Assembly (NCBI RefSeq): GCF_900110645.1
Contig: NZ_FOFB01000010.1
Span: 62,001 to 126,000 of the forward strand
From: Neolewinella agarilytica
Lineage (GTDB): Bacteria > Bacteroidota > Bacteroidia > Chitinophagales > Saprospiraceae
Length of the DNA: 64,000 nt
Reading direction: 5' to 3'
In this document: positions 46,280 through 53,405 of the stretch, in pieces
Layout of the letters: every line of letters starts with the position of its first letter
How positions within the stretch are numbered: the first letter of the stretch is position 1
Made by a program: the position numbers and the translations under genes
Notes under the pieces: model-generated
Seen by the model: the letters and a program-made list of their open reading frames with translations, nothing else
Told to the model about the DNA's origin: nothing
The model's database searches: none

Positions 46280-46615
46280 TTAGAGCATTGCGGCTACACG
46301 TCGCAACCAGCTAAATCCAGGGAAAGCCCCCTTAGATGCTGAGCGAGTTGATTCTTCAGCAGGCGCTTTCTCTATTGCCGCCTCAGGGCCAAAGTAGTTG
46401 AGGTTAATCTGTACGCGAGCGTCTTCAAGCTCCATGGCAAGCTTTGCCTCGTCGGCTTCCTTCCATTGTTTCAGGAAGGCCTCCCGGGCGGCTTCAGAGC
46501 CAAAGAATACGAAGCGTTCGTACTCCCGCTCATACCGGCGCCGAATGGAAAAAGTAGCCGCAGCAAGTTCTTTTTCGAAAGCGCGGACGAGATCGGGGTT
46601 GCGTTGGTTTTCCAT
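46280..46615 (-). CDS. Hypothetical protein
   Basis: I start at 46615 (MENQRNPDLV); the frame opens at 46639. About 111 residues, charged and helical (RRRYEREYERFVFFGSEAAREAFLKQWKEADEAKLAMELEDARVQI), with no signal peptide and no recognised family. It ends 14 bp after the convergent nadA stop. Confidence 0.45.
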   Translation of the reverse strand: MENQRNPDLVRAFEKELAAATFSIRRRYEREYERFVFFGSEAAREAFLKQWKEADEAKLAMELEDARVQINLNYFGPEAAIEKAPAEESTRSASKGAFPGFSWLRRVAAML

Positions 46616-46709
46616 AACGAGATGGGTATTAGTGAGCAAATAGGGTGCCCGAAATCAACCGGTACAAAAAGGTAAAAAGTTGCAGGCTCGGCAATAGGAA
46701 CAAACACAA

Positions 46710-46740
46710 GAAGGGACGACCGAAATTCGGTCGTCCCTTC
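46710..46740 (-). terminator. Perfect 15-bp hairpin
   Basis: GAAGGGACGACCGAA and its exact complement, separated by one base. It is downstream of the barrel gene at 46799 on the minus strand and ahead of the hypothetical gene at 46280. The T-run after it is weak. Confidence 0.65.
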
Positions 46741-46798
46741 TGTCTGTTATCAACTGGCCGGCAGTAAATCCTTCAGGATTCGGGCCGATAGTTTACGT

Positions 46799-47317
46799 CT
46801 ATTTTCTGGCAGCGCCACTATTGAGGATATACCGCACCCCAATGCCACCGGATCGGCCGCCAAAGCCCGTAGATCCAATGCCGCCAAAGCTATCGCCAAA
46901 AACGAAGGTTGGCACCCAGTCTGCCGTGATGGAAATGGGCGTATCGGCAAAAGTGTATTCCAGCCCCAGGTAACCCGAAGCGGTAAACAAAGTGCTACCT
47001 TCACTAACACCAGAGTAACTCCAAAACTGTACCCCGGCGCCACCGCCAAAGTACCACTTCAGGCCGTCTACAGACGGGATGTCTTTGTGAACCAGATACG
47101 CACCATTAATACTGATCGTATTGTAAAAAGTAAAGCCCCGAAAACCAACATACACTTCAACGGCATTAGATTCGGAGAGGAAGGTTTTGTAACTCGCCGC
47201 CCAGGGGTAACCGAGCCGAAGCCCGGCGGCGGATTTGTAGTCTTGCGCCACGGCCTCAGTTTGGAAGGCGAAGCAAAGACAAACGGTGAGAGCAATGAGT
47301 CTGAGGAGGTTTTTCAT
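46799..47317 (-). CDS. Small outer-membrane barrel protein
   Basis: A 172-residue protein with signal peptide (LCFAFQTEAVAQ) and a glycine- and aromatic-rich barrel pattern (AGLRLGYPWAASYKTFLSE, WYFGGGAGVQFWSYSG, ASGYLGLEYTFADTPISITADW, SGGIGVRYIL). It resembles the OmpA-like or PorT-like eight-stranded barrels of Bacteroidota. Function unknown. Confidence 0.65.
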   Translation of the reverse strand: MKNLLRLIALTVCLCFAFQTEAVAQDYKSAAGLRLGYPWAASYKTFLSESNAVEVYVGFRGFTFYNTISINGAYLVHKDIPSVDGLKWYFGGGAGVQFWSYSGVSEGSTLFTASGYLGLEYTFADTPISITADWVPTFVFGDSFGGIGSTGFGGRSGGIGVRYILNSGAARK

Positions 47318-47357
47318 AGAAGGGATAAATTAATGACGGCTGTCGCCAGCTCGTCTT

Positions 47358-47471
47358 CTTAAAAAATATGGGTTTCGGCGCTCTTCAGGGAGAGCCGGTC
47401 TTTCGGTAAGAAAGACGATTGTTTATGGAGAGATTCCACAAACCGTTACGCTCCGAAGAGCATTTTTTAAG
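47358..47471. repeat. 114-bp segment bounded by inverted repeats
   Basis: CTTAAAAAAT (47358-47367) and ATTTTTTAAG (47462-47471), with a second inner pair GCTCTTC/GAAGAGC. No gene is visible in 47318-47580. It is similar in plan to the elements at 14898 and 21576 but different in sequence. Confidence 0.4.
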
Positions 47472-47580
47472 AAAAATCCGATTCTACTTGTCCGGCAAGC
47501 ACTTTCATGAAGCAGTAGCTCACCGAGCGATACCTCCTGCCCCCTGACCTAACCGGGTTTAGGCTAAGTAACCTCAGCCA

Positions 47581-49395
47581 TCATTTCATTGCCTCCATCA
47601 GTTTCTCTTTACCTCCCACTACCGGCAAGGTAAGTTTCGTTCCCGCCAGATCCACCGTCAACTCCGTACCGGGTTCGGGCAGGAGGGTGAAGTCTTTATC
47701 GCTGGAAAAAATCATCAGCCCGATTTGTTGTCCTTTACGGATGAGCTGATCATCAGGCATGAGGTCGAAGCTTACGTCAACGAAGTCGCCGGGCTTCACG
47801 TCTTCCTCCTGGCGAATGTCTTTGTGGTTACGGAAGTCGGCCCAGCCTCGGGTGATGAGGTTATCGGTGATGACCGTCCGGTGGCCTTCTTCCCAGGGCA
47901 GGGATACGAGGTAGACGGAGAGGTTGGCGCGGGCCTTGCTGGCGGCCATACGGACCGTTACCCGGGGGCTACCGGAGATATGGATTTCGGAACTGAGCTC
48001 GGGCGTAAGATAAATCAGTCGGTGATTCGTGAATTCAGCATCAGCGAGCGCTTCTCCGTCGAAGGAATAATTATCCACCAGGGTTTCCTTTTTCGCCGTA
48101 CGGGTCTGCACGAGGCCGAGCCCTCCGTGGCCGGGGGCACCGGCGGTGAGGAAGAGGTCTACGTCGGCAGCATCCGGATTAGGATAGTCGGCGTAGGCGG
48201 TTGGTTTGTCTCGGGCGTCACGCTCGCGGACGATCCATGCTTTGGGGTCTTGCTCCACACCGTTCTCCACGCCGTGCAGGTAACGGGTAAACCAACGATT
48301 CATCATCGTCATGGGCGGCGGGCCGCCGTGTCCGTTCTGGTGATAAAACGTTTGTACGGGGAGCCCCATCTCCCTGGCTTTAGCGTAGATGCGGTAGCTG
48401 TGCTCGGGCATCACGTTCCAGTCGTTGAAGCCGTGGCTCATCAGCAGGGCGGCTTTCATACCGTCCATGTGATTGAGGTAATCACGACCTGCCCAGAAGT
48501 CGTTGTAGTCGCCGGTGATGCGGTCCATTCCTTCCTTCATTTCGGTGTCCCGGACCACCTGGTTATTACGCGCACGTTTGGATTCATCTCCGCTGTGAAT
48601 GAAGTCGTAGAGGACGTCAATGTCTTCCCCCAGGTAACCGCCGGGGGAGCGAACGAGACCGTTGGAACGGTAATAGTGGTAGTAGCTCGTGTTGGGCGCA
48701 ATGGGGATGATGGCTTCTAGGCCTTCCACTCCGGTGGTTGCCGCTGCCAGCGGCAGCGTACCGTTGTAGGAGGTACCGGTCATGCCTACCTTGCCGGTAG
48801 ACCAGGAGGCTTTCACCTGTTTATTACCATTCGGCGCTTCGAAGCCCTTCGCCCGGCCGCAGAGCCAATCGATGACGGCCTTCGGCGCCAGTGATTCGTT
48901 CGGGCCACCCACCGTGGGCGCACCCTGAGATAGCCCCGTTCCCGGAGACGATGAGTGTACGACGATGTAGCCGCGGGGCACCCACTTTTTAATGTGAGAG
49001 TTGGAGATGATCGGCCGTTCGCCCCGTCGTTCCACTTCGGGGTGGACATGTTCGGGGCCGGCTTCGCCCAGCTCGTGGTGAACGTCCCAGAAGAGTTCGT
49101 CGCCTCCCTGAGCAACACCCGCGAAATAAGGGCTGGTGACGTAGATCACCGGTAATTTCAGGCCTTCCGTTTCCGTCTGTTTCGGGCGGGTAACGGCCAC
49201 GTGCATACGGTCCATCTTGCCGTCTCCGTCGGAATCAAACTCCGTTTCTACCCAAAGATCATGCCGTAACCAGTCTTTACTGTTTTCAAAAGCGGGGACG
49301 ATCTGGGCTTCGCCGTCTTTAAATACCGGGCCGGTTTTTTGGGCCTGAATGAACGACGACAACAAAAACAGGAGGAATAGGGGTAAGTATTTCAT
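47581..49395 (-). CDS. X-Pro dipeptidyl-peptidase, S15 family
   Basis: I start at 49395 (MKYLPLFLLFLLSSFIQAQ), a good signal peptide; the frame from 49572 adds 59 residues that come from intergenic sequence. About 604 residues. The alpha/beta-hydrolase triad is S209 (GMTGTSYNGTL), D325 (GFNDWNVMPEHS) and H356 (YHQNGHGG). The C-terminal 200 residues form the jelly-roll domain of the CocE/NonD and PepX group. It should remove X-Pro dipeptides from peptide N-termini in the periplasm. A copy of the dispersed element lies 29-51 bp before the start codon. Confidence 0.9.
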   Translation of the reverse strand: MKYLPLFLLFLLSSFIQAQKTGPVFKDGEAQIVPAFENSKDWLRHDLWVETEFDSDGDGKMDRMHVAVTRPKQTETEGLKLPVIYVTSPYFAGVAQGGDELFWDVHHELGEAGPEHVHPEVERRGERPIISNSHIKKWVPRGYIVVHSSSPGTGLSQGAPTVGGPNESLAPKAVIDWLCGRAKGFEAPNGNKQVKASWSTGKVGMTGTSYNGTLPLAAATTGVEGLEAIIPIAPNTSYYHYYRSNGLVRSPGGYLGEDIDVLYDFIHSGDESKRARNNQVVRDTEMKEGMDRITGDYNDFWAGRDYLNHMDGMKAALLMSHGFNDWNVMPEHSYRIYAKAREMGLPVQTFYHQNGHGGPPPMTMMNRWFTRYLHGVENGVEQDPKAWIVRERDARDKPTAYADYPNPDAADVDLFLTAGAPGHGGLGLVQTRTAKKETLVDNYSFDGEALADAEFTNHRLIYLTPELSSEIHISGSPRVTVRMAASKARANLSVYLVSLPWEEGHRTVITDNLITRGWADFRNHKDIRQEEDVKPGDFVDVSFDLMPDDQLIRKGQQIGLMIFSSDKDFTLLPEPGTELTVDLAGTKLTLPVVGGKEKLMEAMK

Positions 49396-49669
49396 GGGAG
49401 CAAGATATGGAATTGTGGTGTTTGGGCGCGGGACCGCAGGTGCAAAGTGTGGAGAAAAGCAAGGAAGCCCCAGTGGATAGCAAACTGTTGAAGGGTAAAA
49501 AGTAGCGAAATCCGGGGAGAAACGGGCGATCGGCGAAGCTCCCCTTCCCCCCCGGCTGAAGCCGGGGTACAATAGCGTTTACCGGCACAGCCCTAAATTC
49601 GTAGCGGACTATTATTTGGTTACACACCGGAAGTCCTGTGTGTATCACGAGATGCACGATTCATTAGAA

Positions 49670-49714
49670 AAACCTCTCCCCCGGCCCCTCTCCGGAGGAG
49701 AGGGGAGACGTCTC
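49670..49714. repeat. CCCCTCTCC-type intergenic repeat, copy 2
   Basis: AAAACCTCTCCCCCGGCCCC followed by TCTCCGGAGGAGAGGGG; palindromic and related to 39771-39836 in reverse. Confidence 0.5.
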
Positions 49715-50019
49715 AGGCGGCTTGACCGTGCATTTCGTGATACAATGGTCCGCTACGATTTCATGCAACTTTGGAAGTATTATCTCAGGCACGCCTATAC
49801 ATAGTCTTGAAAATTGACCTGTTTAGGCAAACCCCACACACGCTCAAAATGCGAAACTCCGTGTTTTGAACAGAAAAATGGCCTATTCCTTCTCGTCTTA
49901 CCTTGCTCCGCGCGGGCTCTTTCTTTTTAGCTACGCTGCTACTTCGTGGTCCGTGAAAAAGAAACAAAAAACCTTGGCTGTGCCGGTGTCTTTTCGGAGG
50001 AGGGCCCTTGTCACTGGCC

Positions 50020-50178
50020 GGTAGAACGGAGCAAAAGAGCCGTTAAGCGGAAGGGCTGTTTGAGCATACACCCAACTCAAGCTTTTCCCACAAGAGATCG
50101 CTAGCCCCACAGCTTTACTTGAAAAACGGATTGTGCTGCGAGTTAGCCCTTTCGTAGGCTCTTTTGCTCCGTTCTACC
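50020..50178. repeat. 159-bp segment with perfect 22-bp inverted ends
   Basis: GGTAGAACGGAGC plus AAAAGAGCC at 50020-50041 is exactly complementary to 50157-50178. Looser pairing continues outside (CACTGGCC/AGCCAGTG). The interior of 115 bp has no frame. Could be a mobile-element relic or a long RNA hairpin. Confidence 0.55.
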
Positions 50179-50404
50179 GATAAGCCAGTGGCACAGGCCA
50201 GGGGTTTGGCTACTTTTGCCCTTCAAAAGTAGGCCGCCGGCAGGCATGTAAGACGAGAAGCTTAACGGAGGATAATGGATCAATCATGTTTATAATCCAA
50301 AATCGTAACGGACCATTGTGATACACACGAAGTCCTGAAGTCATCCTCCATTGCTCCAATACCTTTACCTTGCACCCTGCGGTCCCTCGCCCAAAGCTAT
50401 TACC

Positions 50405-50920
50405 ATGAAACGCGACTTCCTCAAACTCCTCAAAGCGCTCGATGAAGAAGAGCTCCGTGAAGAACTCCTCGCCCTGTACGAGCGCTTCCCCGTTTTGCGC
50501 GAATACTATAAACTTGAGCTGGGCACCAGCACTAAAGATGTGCTCGAAAAGTATAAAAAGGACGTGCGCAAGGCCTTCTTCACCGGCCGCCGCCGGATGG
50601 GCAAACGCGGGCGCAGCAACTCCTCTAAGATCATCAAGGCTTTCGCAGAAGTCTCCATTCACAACAAAGACCTCGTCCTGCTCCACCTCTACCGCGTGGA
50701 AGTCATGATCGAGGCCATCGTCTATTACCGCGTGGATGCGGAGCAGTTTCACGACTCTGCGGTGAAGAGCTTCGCTAAGGCACTTAGCCTGGCACAAAAA
50801 CAGGTATTGCTGGAAGACATCCGCCCCGAAGCAGAGCGCCTGATGGCTCTTTTCCATGAGTGTAAGCGCTGTGGCTGGTTTACACTCTCGGAGGTCTTTC
50901 GGGAGTTCTATCAGACATGA
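50405..50920 (+). CDS. DUF6155 family protein
   Basis: I start at 50405 (MKRDFLKLLKALDEEELREE), where the conserved N-terminus begins. 171 residues, mostly helical. The pattern LYERFPVLREYYKLEL, then ...VRKAFFTGRRRMGKRGRSNSSKIIKAF and HNKDLVLLHLYRVEVMIEAI, matches the DUF6155 group of Bacteroidota, function unknown. No signal peptide. A degenerate copy of the dispersed element sits at 50369-50393, just before the start. The opposite-strand frame 50210-50857 is a shadow. Confidence 0.75.
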   Translation: MKRDFLKLLKALDEEELREELLALYERFPVLREYYKLELGTSTKDVLEKYKKDVRKAFFTGRRRMGKRGRSNSSKIIKAFAEVSIHNKDLVLLHLYRVEVMIEAIVYYRVDAEQFHDSAVKSFAKALSLAQKQVLLEDIRPEAERLMALFHECKRCGWFTLSEVFREFYQT

Positions 50921-51024
50921 CGTAACACCTTGTCTGAAACATAGAAATAATAAGAGGCAACAGATCGGTAAAAAGTAGAAAACCCTCGCGCGTAAACGAA
51001 TGAGCTTCTTACTTTAACACCATT

Positions 51025-52305
51025 ATGAGACAGAACCGCCGACAATTCATTTCCACTGCTTCCGTAGGAGCAGGAACACTCTTCATTCCTTCCTGGTTAC
51101 GCGCCGGCTTTTCGGGCCACAGCCCGAACGCGCAAATCAACCTTGGCGTTATTGGGACAGGCAAGCAGGCCAATGGCCTCTTTAAACGTATGAGCAAAAT
51201 GCCCGAAGCCCGGGTAGTAGCCGCCTGCGACGTTTATGCCTCCAATCTGGAACGTTTCGTCGCTACTGCTGCCACCACCTACGCCGAGCAGGCCGGCGGA
51301 GGCAATGACAGCGCACCGGCGACTTATTCGGACTACCGCCGCTTACTGGATCACCCGGACCTGGACGCCGTACTCATTGCCACCCCCGACCACCAGCACG
51401 CACAGATGTGTATCGATGCGCTGGACCGGGGCCTTCATGTGTATTGCGAAAAGCCCCTGGCGCATACCATCGAGGAAGGCCGGGCCATCGTTGAGGCCGT
51501 AAAACGCAGCGGGAAAGTGCTGCAAACCGGCAGCATGCAGCGCTCTATGCGCAGCTTTCAGCGGGCCGTGGAATTAATCCGGGCCGGCTCGATCGGCGAG
51601 CTTAGCGAGGCCATCGTCAGCATCGGCGTTCCGGCCCGGACGTTTGACCTGCCCGCACAGCCCGTTCCCGCAGGTATGGACTGGAAGGCCTGGGTGGGGC
51701 CTTCGGTAAGTCGCCCTTTCCATACCAATCTCGCTCCCGGATCCGACCAACGGATGTGGGCCAAATGGCGCGACTTTGCCGAGTACGGCGGAGGGATGAT
51801 CACTGACTGGGGCGCACATATGTTCGATATCGTACAATGGGCCCGGGACAAAGACACCTCCGGCCCGACGCAGTTTTTCCCTTCTGGCGGCGATGCCCAG
51901 TTCGGCTTAACGATGTTTTATGACGACGGCTTTAAAGTGGAGCACCGGCAGTTTGGGCGGGGCAATGCCGTCCGCTTCATCGGATCAAAAGGCACCCTGG
52001 ACGTATCCCGGGGATTTATCGATAGCAGTATTCCCGGCCTGGTGGGTTATAACGATACGAATGCCTCTATGAGCACCAGTGCTAATGTCATCCACTTTCA
52101 GGAGTTCTTTGATGCCATCCTGAAGGGCAAGGAAGTAAGCTGCCCGGCGGAGACGGGCCATCGAACATCCAGCATGTGCACCCTGGCCAACATTGCCTAT
52201 CGCCTGAGACGGCCGCTCATCTGGGATCCCGCTACCGAACGGATTGCGAATGACCGGGCAGCGAACAAGCTATTGGGGCCAGCCTACCGAATGTCTTTGG
52301 CTTAA
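51025..52305 (+). CDS. Gfo/Idh/MocA family oxidoreductase with Tat signal
   Basis: A 426-residue NAD(P)-dependent oxidoreductase. The N-terminus NRRQFISTASVGAGTLFIPS is a twin-arginine signal, so the folded enzyme is exported with its cofactor. The Rossmann motif is LGVIGTGKQANGLF, followed by the family's VYCEKPLAHT. The C-terminal alpha/beta domain has GGGMITDWGAHMFDIVQWA, with the usual D/H pair. Exported members of this family are often found in sugar or sugar-derivative breakdown in Bacteroidota; the substrate is unknown here. Confidence 0.87.
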   Translation: MRQNRRQFISTASVGAGTLFIPSWLRAGFSGHSPNAQINLGVIGTGKQANGLFKRMSKMPEARVVAACDVYASNLERFVATAATTYAEQAGGGNDSAPATYSDYRRLLDHPDLDAVLIATPDHQHAQMCIDALDRGLHVYCEKPLAHTIEEGRAIVEAVKRSGKVLQTGSMQRSMRSFQRAVELIRAGSIGELSEAIVSIGVPARTFDLPAQPVPAGMDWKAWVGPSVSRPFHTNLAPGSDQRMWAKWRDFAEYGGGMITDWGAHMFDIVQWARDKDTSGPTQFFPSGGDAQFGLTMFYDDGFKVEHRQFGRGNAVRFIGSKGTLDVSRGFIDSSIPGLVGYNDTNASMSTSANVIHFQEFFDAILKGKEVSCPAETGHRTSSMCTLANIAYRLRRPLIWDPATERIANDRAANKLLGPAYRMSLA

Positions 52306-52609
52306 TTAAGTTCAGCGCTTCCTTTCGCCAAGCGAATTCTTTAAAAAAGTAAAAAAATGCACTCCTCTTTAACCTATTAATTCTATTGATGGGCCGGGCG
52401 ACCAATGACATAAATTCTGACATTTTTACCCGGTGCATAATTATTAGGCAGTCTGGAATTCCTGTTGACTTTCGTCTTTTGCTCAGGCAAGGAACCATTA
52501 GCTGATTCTCAAATCACATGCCTTACTTTTGGGCTCACCTTATCAATAAACGGTAGCCTCAGCCCCTGTTTTTACCTGAGCTGCTCTACCAATAAACACC
52601 ACAATTACT
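52306..52609. promoter_or_regulatory. Upstream region of a lipoprotein gene with a -7 box
   Basis: 304 bp without a gene. TACTTTTG at 52524-52531 matches the TAnnTTTG box; the -33 position has CTG in place of TTG. It would start a transcript about 75 nt before the lipoprotein ATG. Confidence 0.4.
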
Positions 52610-53143
52610 ATGCGTAATTTATCCCTTTTAATGCTCCCGCTTTGCCTGCTTTTGTTCACCGCTTGTGGCGGAGATGACGACTCAGATGCCGTGGAGCTCA
52701 CACAGGAAAACGTCGTTGGCGACTGGAACCTCATTGAGTTAAACAACGACTTCGAAGTTAGCATCGCTGGCCTGGGCGACGAAAGTGGCTCCAGTGAAAT
52801 CGCTAACAGTACTGTAGTGGTAACTTTTGCGGCTGATGGCACCTGGTCCTCCGCCGGCCAGTATGATATTACCATTATGTCATCAGACACAACCGAAATG
52901 GAAACCTACGATGACGGTATCGGTAGTGGCACCTACAGCGTAACCAATAGCCAGCTTTCCATGACGGGTATTGACGCTGGAGATGATTCGGACACGGAAT
53001 CCCCCACGGTATTTACGGTCAGGAGCTACGTCATGGGTAGCAGCCTCGAGCTCGTAGGCAACGCCTCTGAAACCATCATGGACCCCTTCTTCGGCCTGAC
53101 CGTCTCCGTTGATGTAGACACCGAAATGGTGCTGGAGCGATAG
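52610..53143 (+). CDS. Lipocalin-like lipoprotein
   Basis: A 177-residue protein with lipobox LLFTAC (C19) followed by an acidic GGDDDSD stretch, the usual signal for surface lipoprotein export in Bacteroidota. The domain VVGDWNLIELNND ... VVVTFAADGTWSSAGQYD ... GSGTYSVTNSQLSM is the small lipocalin-like barrel common in this phylum. The ligand is unknown. Confidence 0.7.
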   Translation: MRNLSLLMLPLCLLLFTACGGDDDSDAVELTQENVVGDWNLIELNNDFEVSIAGLGDESGSSEIANSTVVVTFAADGTWSSAGQYDITIMSSDTTEMETYDDGIGSGTYSVTNSQLSMTGIDAGDDSDTESPTVFTVRSYVMGSSLELVGNASETIMDPFFGLTVSVDVDTEMVLER

Positions 53144-53162
53144 TCAACTTTTAATTACCCCC

Positions 53163-53373
53163 AATAACAAACATGAGTCATCCCTAATTTTCGGATTAGA
53201 TGACGGTGTTTTCTGGCAAAAAATAGGATTTTTAGCGATCAGCGGACAGCATTCAGGCAAAACGGCTCTGAATGCTGTCCGCTGATCGCTTTTTTATACC
53301 GACCGAACCAGGTTCCATCCGAGAAAACACAGAAAAGGCTGCCCAAACTCCGGGATGAGCCATGTTTGTTATT
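53163..53373. repeat. 211-bp nested inverted repeat around a terminator
   Basis: The outer arms 53163-53184 and 53352-53373 are complementary over 22 bp with one mismatch. Inside lies the perfect 23-bp hairpin at 53234-53290. The whole gap between the convergent lipoprotein and M16 genes is taken up by it. Confidence 0.6.
53234..53295 (+). terminator. Strong intrinsic terminator
   Basis: A perfect 23-bp stem (AGCGATCAGCGGACAGC... with its complement at 53268-53290), loop of 11 nt, then six T. It ends the lipoprotein transcript from 52610. Confidence 0.85.
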
Positions 53374-53405
53374 ATAAACACGGGTGCTCATCGTGAGTGA
53401 AGTTC

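Larger units (their letters stand above)
49396..50404. repeat. 1-kb repeat-rich gap
   Basis: No convincing gene. From the left: the dispersed element at 49424-49446; CCGGCTGAAGCCGGGGTACAA near 49553, also present near 32642; a segment with GTAGCGGAC and GTGTGTATCACGA at 49600-49660 that returns in altered form at 49734-49760 and 50300-50345; the CCCCTCTCC repeat at 49670-49714; and the 22-bp inverted repeat at 50020/50157. It looks like accumulated small repeats. Confidence 0.5.

Noticed and set aside
47725-48720. 331-codon plus-strand frame
   Set aside because: Antisense to the S15 peptidase with its complete catalytic triad; Val/Gly-rich and without motifs.
50210-50857. 215-codon minus-strand frame
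   Set aside because: Opposite strand of the DUF6155 gene; the plus-strand product matches a family, this one does not.
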